A stretch of DNA of 8,948 nt from Syntrophaceae bacterium (GCA_003165115.1 PLSJ01000190.1:1-8948), one strand, 5' to 3'; shown: positions 1 through 6,274, numbered from the stretch's first letter. Translations and numbers: made by a program. Notes: a model not told the origin generated them from the letters alone.

Positions 1-1041
1 GGTATTGAACGTCCTTATTCTCGTCTCCTTCGGGAGCCCCAGATACTTATAGACGACGCGTGTTATTTCCGGGTCTATCTCGACCACGTCGATATGCGCC
101 TTCGGATAGGTCAATTCCATGTAGCGCGGGAAGGTGTACCCCCCTCCCCCTATGGAGAGGGTCTTGAAGGCGCTCTGCGGCTCGTACATCCATTTCAGGA
201 CTTCGCCGTAAATCCTCTCGTAGTCATACTCGATATGAAGGGGGTTGTCGAGGCTCACGTATGAATGGATGAGATGGTCGAGCACCAGCGCCTCGAGAGG
301 GGTCCGCCCGTCGGAGCCTTTTGTCTTCGTCAGCTTGATCGTGTAGTAGTCGCTCTCCTTGTAATAATGGGTACGGTCGTTCAGGGGGTTCCGGTAGGCG
401 CCGATGTAGAGCGGCACGAGGGAGAGCACACAGATTGCCACGAACGTGCTCACCGCTATCTTCTTCTTGAAAAGCCCGCCGGCCAAAAGCGCCGTAACGA
501 TCAGGATAACACCCATCGTGAAAATGATGTTCCTCGTGCCCATCCAGGAAATCAGCAGAAATCCCGTGGCAAAGGTGCCGATGATGGCCCCGAACGTCGA
601 GAACGCGTAGATCTTCCCTATGACGTTGCCCGCCTTGTTCAGGCTCTGGAGCGTCAGCCTGACGACTACCGGCGAGATGGTGCCCAGTATGCAGCCGGGG
701 ATGAAGAAGATGATCGCGGTCACCGCGAAGATGCGCCACATCAGGGAGAAAGGGAATTGGTAGGCGGCGACCATGTTCGTAAGGGGGATGATCGCAAGCG
801 CCGCGACCCCGGACAGGAGGAGCAGTATGCCGAGCGTCCTCCGTTGGGGATAGCGGTCGACCAGCTTTCCCCCGATGTACGCGCCTATGCTGATCCCCGA
901 CAATATGACGCCGATAATGCTCGTCCACGTATAAAGAGAGACGCCGACAAAGGGCGCCAGGATGCGCCCTGCCACCATTTCGATGACAAGGGAGCAAAAG
1001 CTGGCGATAAACGTGATGATGTAGGCTTCGAAAAGGGCCAT
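1..1041 (-). CDS. Membrane-anchored spermidine-synthase-like protein (C-terminus cut by window edge)
   Basis: The frame is open from an ATG at 1041 to the left edge (347 codons seen, no stop). A GGAGG at 1051-1055 sits 9 nt before the ATG and fixes the start. Residues about 4-210 form some seven hydrophobic segments (for example FFIPGCILG and FGAIIGTFATGFLL). The second half is a Rossmann-type methyltransferase/aminopropyltransferase fold: the glycine-rich loop GGGGYTFPRY is at 298-307, followed by DVVEIDPE with the acidic ribose-binding Glu near 321. This order matches the fused membrane/spermidine synthase family, usually 500 or more residues, so roughly 150 or more are missing. True spermidine synthases have GGGDG in the loop; here the Asp position is Gly, so aminopropyl transfer to putrescine is doubtful and the substrate is unknown. 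It likely sits in the inner membrane with the catalytic domain in the cytoplasm (inference). Family assignment is firm, activity is not. Confidence 0.9.
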   Translation of the reverse strand, partial: MALFEAYIITFIASFCSLVIEMVAGRILAPFVGVSLYTWTSIIGVILSGISIGAYIGGKLVDRYPQRRTLGILLLLSGVAALAIIPLTNMVAAYQFPFSLMWRIFAVTAIIFFIPGCILGTISPVVVRLTLQSLNKAGNVIGKIYAFSTFGAIIGTFATGFLLISWMGTRNIIFTMGVILIVTALLAGGLFKKKIAVSTFVAICVLSLVPLYIGAYRNPLNDRTHYYKESDYYTIKLTKTKGSDGRTPLEALVLDHLIHSYVSLDNPLHIEYDYERIYGEVLKWMYEPQSAFKTLSIGGGGYTFPRYMELTYPKAHIDVVEIDPEITRVVYKYLGLPKETRIRTFNT

Positions 1042-1086
1042 GGCTCGCTGCCTCCGCAGGAGATTTAGTGGGTAGTGCGCACGTTA

Positions 1087-1115
1087 TTTGTAGTAGATTT
1101 ACGCTTCCCTGTCAA
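1087..1115 (-). promoter_or_regulatory. Sigma-70 type promoter of the spermidine-synthase-like gene
   Basis: Read on the minus strand, a perfect -35 box TTGACA (1110-1115) is followed after exactly 17 bp by TACAAA (1087-1092, four of six matches to TATAAT). Transcription would begin near 1080, leaving a leader of about 40 nt before the ATG at 1041. The position fits the gene, so I regard it as a likely real promoter; it has not been tested. Confidence 0.6.
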
Positions 1116-1158
1116 CTTCTCTCTCCTCTTCTTCCTTCAGCGGAGATTTTCCTTTACT

Positions 1159-1187
1159 TTGACCAAAAAACATCCTAATCATATTGG
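1159..1187 (+). promoter_or_regulatory. Weak promoter candidate for dapL
   Basis: TTGACC (1159-1164) and, 17 bp later, TATTGG (1182-1187, three of six matches) precede the dapL start by about 30 nt. The -35 is good and the -10 poor. The 177-bp divergent gap 1042-1218 must hold a dapL promoter somewhere, and this is the best pair I can see. Confidence 0.25.
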
Positions 1188-1218
1188 CTCGGTCTAAATA
1201 ATCAGGAAAGAGGTTCCC

Positions 1219-2382
1219 ATGCCAAAGCCCGCGTCGAGAGTAGAAAAGATTCCGCCCTACCTTTTTGCCAGGATAGACAAGAAGAAAAGCGAGGCGCGAA
1301 GCAGGGGTCTCGACCTCGTCGATTTCGGTATAGGCGACCCCGACATCCCCACGCCGCCCCATATAGTGAAGGCCATGCAGGAGGCGGTCGCCAGGCCGGC
1401 GAACCACAGGTACCCGTCCTACGAAGGTATGCCCGCATTCCGGCAGGCGGCGGCCGATTGGTTCTTTGGCCGGTTCGGCGTCAGGCTCGACCCCGACACA
1501 GAGGTGGTCGTCCTGATCGGCTCGAAGGAAGGGATAGCCCATCTGCCGTGGGCGTACATCGAGGAAGGGGACGTGGCCCTCATCCCCTCTCCGGGATACC
1601 CGGTCTACAAGATCACCACGCTCCTGGCCGGCGGGACCCCTTATATCATGCCCCTCAAGGAAGAGAACGGGTTCGAGCCGGTCTTCGAGAGCATCCCGGA
1701 GGACGTGAAGAGGAAGGCGAAGATATGCTTCCTCAATTACCCGAACAACCCGACCGGCGCGCACGGCAGCGACGGGCTATACGAAAAGGCGATCGACCTC
1801 GCCCGGACGCACGACATCCTTATCTGCCATGACGCGGCCTATAGCGAGATAACCTATGATGGCTACAGGGCAAAGAGCATCCTCCAGTTCGACAGGGAGA
1901 AGCGGTATTCCGTTGAATTCCTCTCCCTCTCCAAGACCTACTGTATGACCGGGTGGAGGATTGGCTTCGCGGTGGGCAACAGCGAGGCCATACAGAACCT
2001 CGGGACGCTCAAGACGAACATCGATTCCGGCGTGTTCCAGGCCATCCAGGAAGCGGGGATCGTGGCGCTGACCGGCAGCCAGGAATGCGTTCGCTCCCTG
2101 AACGAGAGGTTCGCCGCGAGGCGGGACCTTGTCGTCGACGGCCTTGAGTCCATCGGGATAAAGGTCCGCAAGCCCCTCGGAGCGCTCTATATATGGGCGC
2201 GGGTGCCGGGCGGCTATACGTCGGCCGAATTCGCGGAGATGCTGATCGAGAAGATCGGCGTGGTCGTCACGCCCGGAAGCGGGTTCGGCGAGGAAGGTGA
2301 AGGCTATTTCAGGATGTCCATCACCCTCGGCGAGGAGTCCATCCGTGAGGGGATCAGTCGCCTGAAGGGCCTGCGGCTTTAA
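1219..2382 (+). CDS. dapL: LL-diaminopimelate aminotransferase
   Basis: Makes LL-2,6-diaminopimelate from tetrahydrodipicolinate with glutamate as amino donor. This one-step route to lysine and peptidoglycan precursors bypasses the succinylated or acetylated DapD/ArgD/DapE steps. The 387 residues have the usual length for a class I/II fold-type I PLP aminotransferase. Visible signatures are PPYLFARIDKKK at the N-terminus, NNPTG (176-180), the PLP-ring Asp in HDAAYSE (D205) with Y208, the Schiff-base lysine in SLSKTYCMTGWRIG (K239), the phosphate-binding Arg R247 and the substrate carboxylate Arg R365 in YFRMS. GSKEGIAHLPWAY, SGVFQAIQEAGI and VVVTPGSGFGEEGEGYFR match the DapL subgroup closely. 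The start is supported by AGGAAAGAGG (1204-1213), 5 nt before the ATG. A P-loop gene follows after 51 bp and may share the transcript. An aspartate or alanine aminotransferase is a less likely reading. Confidence 0.93.
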   Translation: MPKPASRVEKIPPYLFARIDKKKSEARSRGLDLVDFGIGDPDIPTPPHIVKAMQEAVARPANHRYPSYEGMPAFRQAAADWFFGRFGVRLDPDTEVVVLIGSKEGIAHLPWAYIEEGDVALIPSPGYPVYKITTLLAGGTPYIMPLKEENGFEPVFESIPEDVKRKAKICFLNYPNNPTGAHGSDGLYEKAIDLARTHDILICHDAAYSEITYDGYRAKSILQFDREKRYSVEFLSLSKTYCMTGWRIGFAVGNSEAIQNLGTLKTNIDSGVFQAIQEAGIVALTGSQECVRSLNERFAARRDLVVDGLESIGIKVRKPLGALYIWARVPGGYTSAEFAEMLIEKIGVVVTPGSGFGEEGEGYFRMSITLGEESIREGISRLKGLRL

Positions 2383-2391
2383 AGACACCGC

Positions 2392-2410
2392 GCGGTCCCT
2401 TTCGGGCCGC
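2392..2410 (+). repeat. Short hairpin between dapL and the P-loop gene
   Basis: GCGG-(T)-CCC pairs with GGG-CCGC around a TTTC loop, giving seven G/C pairs with one bulged T, ten bases after the dapL stop. No T-tract follows, so it is not a normal intrinsic terminator. It could pause or attenuate transcription, or stabilise the 3' end of the dapL message. Confidence 0.35.
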
Positions 2411-2433
2411 CCACACCCGTACAATAAGGAAAT

Positions 2434-3024
2434 ATGGCAGGGATACCGGACATACTCGGCAAAAGACTCATCATCACCGGCGACATCAACACGGGAAAAA
2501 CCACGGTATCGAGGACCCTGATGGAATCGCTGTGCCGCCGCGGCCTGTCCGCCCGGATCATCGTCGTCGACATGGCGCCGGAAATTCCCGAAAAGACAGC
2601 TATCGAGCGGGGTATACTGGGCATCGGCGGAAAACTGACCGCCCCGTGCGTAGCGGTCGCCTATCTTTCCGCCCCTATCCGCCCACCGCGCCTGACCGCG
2701 AAGTCGGAAGAAGAAGCCTTCCTTATCGCGACGGAAAACACGCATCGGATCGACCGGCTTCTCCAAGAGTTCCAGGCGAGCGGCAGGGACATCCTCTTCA
2801 TCAACGACGTCAGCATGTACCTTCAGACAGGGTCGGCGCACGATCTCTTAAGCCGCATCGAGCCGGCCGGGACCGTCGTGGCAAACGGCTACTGCGGACA
2901 CAAGCTCGGCGGCGGCGCGCTCTCTTCCAGAGAGGCGGGGGAGATGAAAAAGCTGATCTCCGCCTTCACCTACCGCCTCCGCCTGCCCGGTCAAAGCTTG
3001 GAAGAAGCCCTGGGGGAGAAATGA
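2434..3024 (+). CDS. P-loop NTPase of unknown function
   Basis: A 196-residue soluble protein. Residues 11-24 carry a strand and Walker A motif (GDINTGKTT, G16 to T24 with K22), then a helix and a second strand ending in VVDMAPEIP (Asp about 46). A later hydrophobic strand DILFINDV may supply the Walker B or sensor acidic residue. The N-terminal half recalls Clp1/polynucleotide-kinase-like or dethiobiotin-synthetase-like P-loop enzymes (GxxxxGK[ST], then hhhD at the end of strand 2), but I do not recognise the family. The middle GILGIGGKL and the C-terminal GYCGHKLGGGALSSREAGEMKKL are distinctive. AAGGA (2426-2430) is only 3 nt before the ATG, which is short and suggests weak initiation or coupling to dapL. 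Its stop is 5 bp from the stop of the convergent small gene. It is certainly coding; its role is unknown. Confidence 0.85.
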   Translation: MAGIPDILGKRLIITGDINTGKTTVSRTLMESLCRRGLSARIIVVDMAPEIPEKTAIERGILGIGGKLTAPCVAVAYLSAPIRPPRLTAKSEEEAFLIATENTHRIDRLLQEFQASGRDILFINDVSMYLQTGSAHDLLSRIEPAGTVVANGYCGHKLGGGALSSREAGEMKKLISAFTYRLRLPGQSLEEALGEK

Positions 3025-3029
3025 AGGCA

Positions 3030-3218
3030 TCACTCTTTCGGCGCGTTTTCTTTGAAGAAATTCGTCAGGAATTCGCCGTCCTTCGGTGAAAGGTCGAACT
3101 TGAAAACAGCTTCCTCGACCAGGCGGTGTATCGGCCGCGCCGGTCGCTCCTGCAAGCCGGCCGATATCCACTTGATCGCCCTTCTCAAGTCCTCCCCTTC
3201 CGGCAATGGATAGGTCAT
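3030..3218 (-). CDS. Small conserved-looking protein, 62 residues, function unknown
   Basis: Encodes a 62-residue, mostly helical, soluble protein starting MTYPLPEGEDLRRAIKWIS, with a second conserved-looking half (RLVEEAVFKFDLSPKDGEFLTNFF). There is no cysteine, signal peptide or membrane segment. Support for a real gene: GGGGAGGG lies a few bases upstream of the ATG, a near-consensus promoter stands 44 bp upstream, and the residue pattern is that of a folded protein, not a shadow frame. I recall similar tiny LPEGEDLRRAxKWIS proteins in Deltaproteobacteria, but no function is known to me. It lies in a head-to-tail series with the upstream AbgB-like gene but is probably transcribed alone. It ends 5 bp from the convergent P-loop gene. 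Confidence 0.8.
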   Translation of the reverse strand: MTYPLPEGEDLRRAIKWISAGLQERPARPIHRLVEEAVFKFDLSPKDGEFLTNFFKENAPKE

Positions 3219-3250
3219 CTGTGCCCTCCCCTCTCTCGCGTCCGCGTAAG

Positions 3251-3287
3251 CCGTTTTCTAGATAATAAATCGAAACGCCCGTTTTCT
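3251..3287 (-). repeat. 9-bp direct repeat bracketing the small gene's promoter
   Basis: CCGTTTTCT occurs at 3251-3259 and again at 3279-3287 (AGAAAACGG in the direction of transcription), start to start 28 bp. The upstream copy overlaps the -35 box and the downstream copy covers the expected start point. That arrangement fits a paired operator, but chance cannot be excluded for nine bases. Confidence 0.4.
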
Positions 3288-3290
3288 CAA
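3262..3290 (-). promoter_or_regulatory. Near-consensus sigma-70 promoter for the 62-residue protein gene
   Basis: On the minus strand TTGAGA (3285-3290, five of six) and TATTAT (3262-3267, five of six) are separated by exactly 17 bp. The start point would be near 3255, with a leader of about 37 nt that contains the Shine-Dalgarno. This is the best promoter in the window after the one at 1087-1115. Confidence 0.65.
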
Positions 3291-3320
3291 CTCCCTGGAG
3301 CTTATCTCGATCCCCCCAGG

Positions 3321-3339
3321 CGGGAATCTTTATTTCCCG
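3321..3339 (-). repeat. Inverted repeat across the stop codon of the AbgB-like gene
   Basis: CGGGAA (3321-3326) and TTCCCG (3334-3339) form a perfect six-pair stem around a seven-base loop that contains the TAA stop (3330-3332). No T-tract follows on the minus strand, so an intrinsic terminator is not indicated; it may only stabilise the 3' end. Confidence 0.35.
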
Positions 3340-4847
3340 GCACCGGGAACGGCGCCCGGCTCTATTCCGTAGAGGTCTTTGAACGTCGGCACCTTTACTT
3401 CCCTGGGCACGGGATCCTCATACCCGAACCGGGTCACGTTTTGTTGCAGCTCTGCCCATGCGTCCTTTACGAGAGCAGGGTCGGTCAGGACTTCGAGGCC
3501 CGCTGCCGCCATGTATTTGCTCACCTGCAATGCCGCTTTCATGGCGGGGTCGGTCCCCGTCTGGCAGACCGCCATCCACGAGTGGAGAGGGGTCCCCTTG
3601 ACGACAGTGGCGGCGAAGAACTGCACCGTCGGGAACCTCCAGGTGAAATTGACGTCCGTTGACGCCTTGCTGTTGGGGACATCGGGGAAGGTGCGGGTGA
3701 AATCGGGCGTCTTCACCCCGGTGCTGAACGGCTCTCCCTCTGATTTCTTGCCCATGACGCTCAGGACAGTCTGGCCGAACTTCTGGTCTTCGGGAGTGAA
3801 GGCAGGCGCGCCGACCAGCTTTACCACCTCATCGCCCATCCTTGCGAGGGCACGGTTCGGGAGGTACTCGTAGACGGCCGTCAGTATCTGGTACTCCGAT
3901 TTGGTCTGGGTCATCAGGGCTGCCCCTTTCGAGATGTCGATAAGCCAACCCCTGATCTGGTCTACCTGGGCCCTCCTGGGGGCGCGGATGAAATACCAGA
4001 CCTCGGCAGAGGGCGGGACCACATTGGGCGCCTCGCCGCCCTTAGAGATTATGTAGTGGATCCTCGCCTCCGGGGGCACGTGTTCCCGCATGAAGTTTGC
4101 GCCCACATCCATCAGCTCCACCGCGTCCAGGGCGCTCCTCCCCGCCTCCGGGGCGACCGCCGCGTGCGAGGCCTTGCCGTGAAAACGGAACTTCAGGTTG
4201 TCCATCGCGAGAGAAGAGGCGTAATCGACCCCGTTCACGTCCATGGGGTGCCATGTTATCATGACGTCCGTGCCGTCGAAGACGCCGTCCCTGTTCATAT
4301 AGACCTTGCCCACCAGGGTCTCCTCGGCCGGTGTGCCGAAGAGCTTCACCGTCCCGGCGATCCCGTGCTTCTCCATCGCCTTCGCCATCGCGATGGCAGC
4401 GGTCGCGCTTGCCGTACCGAACAGGTTGTGGCCGCAGCCATGACCCGGCGCGCCCTGGATGATCGGTTTCTGGGTCGCTATCCCCTTCTGCTGCGAGAGG
4501 CTGGGAAGGGCATCGAATTCGCCCATGATGCCGACAACCGGCTTACCCGAGCCCCACGTGGCGACAAAGGCGGTGGGCATGCCTGCGACGCCTTTTTCGA
4601 TCCTGAACCCGTTTGCCGCAAGGTACTGCTGGAGTCTTGCCGAAGATTTGAATTCCACGAGGCTCAATTCCGGGTTCTCCCAGATGTACGTGGCCACATC
4701 CTTGTAAGCGGCCTTGTCCTGATCGACCCACGAGATCGCCGTCTTCATGGCCGGCGTCAATTCACGGGCAGGAAGCGCGGAAAATGAGCCGGGCACAACG
4801 GTGAGGAGAATAACGGCCAAAGCACGAACTGCGCAGGTCCTGATCAT
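3330..4847 (-). CDS. AbgB-like M20 family amidohydrolase, exported
   Basis: A 505-residue zinc amidohydrolase related to subunit B of aminobenzoyl-glutamate hydrolase (E. coli AbgB is 481 residues). Metal-site motifs in order: GEFDALP (109-115), GHGCGH (135-140, H136/C138/H140), TPAEET (catalytic-base Glu 175/176), TWHP (H200) and the dimerisation-domain HGKASHAAVAPEAGRSALDA (H228). GGEAPNVVPPSAEVWYFIRAP is typical of AbgB. The frame is open to an ATG at 4946, but the ATG at 4847 is chosen because GGAGG lies 6 nt before it and because it begins a clean signal peptide (MIRTCAVRALAVILLTVV..., possible cleavage after ALPA, residue 27). Thus it probably acts in the periplasm, unlike the cytoplasmic E. 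coli enzyme. No abgA-like partner or AbgT transporter is next to it. The substrate is likely an N-acyl amino acid or p-aminobenzoyl-glutamate-like amide; this is not provable here. Confidence 0.88.
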   Translation of the reverse strand: MIRTCAVRALAVILLTVVPGSFSALPARELTPAMKTAISWVDQDKAAYKDVATYIWENPELSLVEFKSSARLQQYLAANGFRIEKGVAGMPTAFVATWGSGKPVVGIMGEFDALPSLSQQKGIATQKPIIQGAPGHGCGHNLFGTASATAAIAMAKAMEKHGIAGTVKLFGTPAEETLVGKVYMNRDGVFDGTDVMITWHPMDVNGVDYASSLAMDNLKFRFHGKASHAAVAPEAGRSALDAVELMDVGANFMREHVPPEARIHYIISKGGEAPNVVPPSAEVWYFIRAPRRAQVDQIRGWLIDISKGAALMTQTKSEYQILTAVYEYLPNRALARMGDEVVKLVGAPAFTPEDQKFGQTVLSVMGKKSEGEPFSTGVKTPDFTRTFPDVPNSKASTDVNFTWRFPTVQFFAATVVKGTPLHSWMAVCQTGTDPAMKAALQVSKYMAAAGLEVLTDPALVKDAWAELQQNVTRFGYEDPVPREVKVPTFKDLYGIEPGAVPGAGK

Positions 4848-4916
4848 GTTGCCCTCCTTCTTGTCTTCGGTAAGGTGAGTACGGGATATCTCTTTAATAA
4901 CCCTCACGGGCAGTCT

Positions 4917-4946
4917 ATTCTGACTCATCTGTCGAGGCAAGGTCAA
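4917..4946 (-). promoter_or_regulatory. Promoter candidate for the AbgB-like gene
   Basis: On the minus strand TTGACC (4941-4946, five of six) is followed after 18 bp by CAGAAT (4917-4922, four of six). A start near 4910 would give a leader of about 60 nt before the ATG at 4847. The spacing is acceptable but the -10 is mediocre. Confidence 0.35.
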
Positions 4947-4966
4947 TAAAATTCTCTCGGGGGCGG

Positions 4967-5034
4967 AGCCGTTATCCGGTTTACCCGCCGGCGACTGTAC
5001 GGCTGTTATCGCTTTCTGCGTGACGGGAAACCGG
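4967..5034 (+). ncRNA. Candidate structured leader with interlocking stems
   Basis: CCGGTTT-A-CCCG (4976-4987) pairs with CGGG-AAACCGG (5024-5034): eleven base pairs with a single bulged A around a 36-base loop. Independently, AGCCGT (4967-4972) is complementary to ACGGCT (4999-5004), which lies inside that loop, so both stems together would make an H-type pseudoknot. A competing smaller stem (GGCGG 4962-4966 with CCGCC 4985-4989) shares the same bases. The element ends two bases before a strong Shine-Dalgarno, as in small pseudoknot riboswitches. It matches no riboswitch consensus I know. It could equally be a DNA-level inverted repeat left by a lost element. Confidence 0.3.
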
Positions 5035-5047
5035 GGAAGGAGTACAA

Positions 5048-5206
5048 GTGGTTCAGGAATGTCATGATATTCAGGGAGCTTACAAGGCTACAGGAACAAA
5101 CTGCTTTAACTTCGTGGAAGTCGCCTGTACCTCCCATAAATACCAAGCCTCACATTCAGCCGCAAGAGGTGGTAGAATATGTGGAACAGGTCGCGAAGGC
5201 GGATAA
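5048..5206 (+). CDS. Possible 52-residue ORF with GTG start (doubtful)
   Basis: The only strong support is the ribosome site: AAGGAG (5037-5042) stands exactly 5 nt before the GTG. The product would be M(V)QECHDIQGAYKATGTN..., with three cysteines in the first half and a Gly/Arg-rich end; no domain is recognised. It ends 59 bp before the radical SAM start, so it could be a leader peptide of that operon. A different frame over the same bases also reads without stops, so at most one is real and possibly neither is. Confidence 0.2.
   Translation: MVQECHDIQGAYKATGTNCFNFVEVACTSHKYQASHSAARGGRICGTGREGG
5149..5178 (+). promoter_or_regulatory. Promoter candidate for the radical SAM operon
   Basis: CTCACA (5149-5154, four of six) and TAGAAT (5173-5178, five of six) are 18 bp apart. 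The start would be near 5186, about 80 nt before the chosen radical SAM start at 5266. It is the best -10 box in the divergent gap on this strand. If it is used, the structured element and the GTG frame upstream would not be part of the message. Confidence 0.3.
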
Positions 5207-5265
5207 GAGGGCATTCGCCCGATACCGCGACGAATGTGATAAGCCGTCCTGGAGATATGAATCGT

Positions 5266-6261
5266 ATGCGTTGCGGTTATTGCGAACGACGATGCGAGAT
5301 AGCAGAGGGCAAAACTGGGTTTTGCCGCATGTACACCGTCTCGGGAGACATTCTTAGAGAGCGGTTTCCGCACCGTTGGAGCTCCTGCGGGTCACAGCTC
5401 CTGGAAGCGATGCCTTTCTATCATGTCTATCCGGGAAGCCGATGCCTGGCCATAGGCACGACCGGTTGCAATTTCCGCTGCCGGTATTGCTCGAACGCCT
5501 ATATTGCAAAGGAAGACCCGGAAATTCAGCAGGACCGGATGTACCGTCTCGCGCCCCGCCAATTGGTAGGCCTGGCGCGAAAGCTCAACTGCCGCAGCAT
5601 CATATTCAACGTCAACGAGCCTACTGTTTCTCTCCCGACGCTCTTAGAGGTAGCGCAGGAGGCGAAGGCGGCGGCCATTCCCATGGGATGCCTTACGAAC
5701 GGCTACACGACCGTCGAGTCCACGGAGGTCCTGGCGTCTATCTTTTCTTTCTTCAATGTAAGCCTCAAGGGGATTTCCGCCCGCTTCAACAAAACGTATA
5801 TCGGCATCGATTCTTCCAGGCCCGTGTTGCGCAATATCAGGACGCTGGCGCAGGTCCGGCACGTGGAGATAACAACGCCCATCGTCCAGGGGGCGAACGA
5901 CAACGAGATCGACACGATTGCGGACTTCATCGCAGGGGTCGATCCGGAAATACCATGGCACGTGTTTCGTCTCCTTCCGGAAGATGAGATGAAGGGTGCC
6001 AAATATCCCGATATTCATGCGATCGACGCAGCCCTGCAGTCCGCGAGGACGAGACTCCCCTACGTCTATTTTCACAATTTTATCGGCTCCGAATGGGTGC
6101 ACACCCTCTGCCCCGGTTGCGGTCATGTGGTGATCGAGCGCTTCAGCCTCGGGTGCGGGGGCGATAGGCTCAAAAGACTGCTTTGCGAGGATAGCAGATG
6201 CCCCGACTGTGGCCGGGAAATCAGGTTACTGAGAGAAAACGCCTGCCTCGGGGATATATAG
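5266..6261 (+). CDS. Radical SAM enzyme, COG1180/AmmeMemoRadiSam-like, with Cys-rich C-terminus
   Basis: Predicted to bind a [4Fe-4S] cluster and cleave S-adenosylmethionine to a 5'-deoxyadenosyl radical. From the ATG at 5266 it has 331 residues. The N-terminus has a four-Cys cluster, CGYCERRCEIAEGKTGFC (C3, C6, C10, C20). The radical SAM signature CNFRCRYC is at C68/C72/C75. Next come FNVNEPT (about 113-119, the GGEP-equivalent SAM-binding motif as in pyruvate-formate-lyase-activase-like and AmmeMemoRadiSam enzymes), LTNGYTT and FNVSLKG. The C-terminus carries CPGCG (C282/C285), C297, C307 and CPDC (C312/C315), suggesting a zinc ribbon or extra Fe-S cluster. The length equals that of the AmmeMemoRadiSam enzymes, but the N-terminal half is divergent. 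The frame continues to an ATG at 5179, but those residues look non-coding. GGAG (5251-5254) suits the ATG at 5266 (11 nt) better than the one at 5257 (2 nt). The partner gene begins 13 bp downstream. No glycyl-radical enzyme, AMMECR1 or Memo gene is present, so the substrate is unknown. Confidence 0.88.
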   Translation: MRCGYCERRCEIAEGKTGFCRMYTVSGDILRERFPHRWSSCGSQLLEAMPFYHVYPGSRCLAIGTTGCNFRCRYCSNAYIAKEDPEIQQDRMYRLAPRQLVGLARKLNCRSIIFNVNEPTVSLPTLLEVAQEAKAAAIPMGCLTNGYTTVESTEVLASIFSFFNVSLKGISARFNKTYIGIDSSRPVLRNIRTLAQVRHVEITTPIVQGANDNEIDTIADFIAGVDPEIPWHVFRLLPEDEMKGAKYPDIHAIDAALQSARTRLPYVYFHNFIGSEWVHTLCPGCGHVVIERFSLGCGGDRLKRLLCEDSRCPDCGREIRLLRENACLGDI

Positions 6262-6274
6262 AAAGGATGCAACA

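Larger units (their letters stand above)
4848..5265. other. Divergent intergenic region, about 420 bp, partly structured
   Basis: No confident gene. From left to right it holds the AbgB leader and promoter candidate (to 4946), a candidate folded element (4967-5034), a Shine-Dalgarno AAGGAG (5037-5042) with a 52-codon GTG frame (5048-5206), a 14-bp palindrome with one mismatch around TCATGA (5058-5071), and a possible promoter (5149-5178) for the radical SAM operon. A second plus-strand frame is open from 4950 to 5357, with its first ATG at 5064. It reads smoothly (for example KEYKWFRNVMIFRELTRLQEQ), but it overlaps the start of the radical SAM gene by about 90 bp and has no clear start. It may be a decayed gene. 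The stretch looks more AT-rich than its neighbours, by eye. Confidence 0.5.

Noticed and set aside
265..1068. Long plus-strand frame (267 codons) opposite the spermidine-synthase-like gene
   Set aside because: Arg/Asp/Gly-rich mirror of a GC-rich coding strand, without any fold signature; the minus-strand frame carries the motifs.
1777..2841. Minus-strand frame of 354 codons
   Set aside because: Lies opposite both dapL and the P-loop gene, spans their gap and has shadow composition.
4056..4787. Plus-strand frame of 243 codons
   Set aside because: Antisense shadow of the AbgB-like gene, rich in Arg and His with no recognisable domain.
5179..5265. Longer start for the radical SAM gene at 5179
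   Set aside because: The extra residues are Arg/Ser-rich and unlike the family; family length and the GGAG spacing favour 5266.
5080..5373. Minus-strand 97-codon frame across the gap and radical SAM start
   Set aside because: No ribosome site seen, overlaps the conserved N-terminal Cys cluster region of the radical SAM gene, and has no domain.
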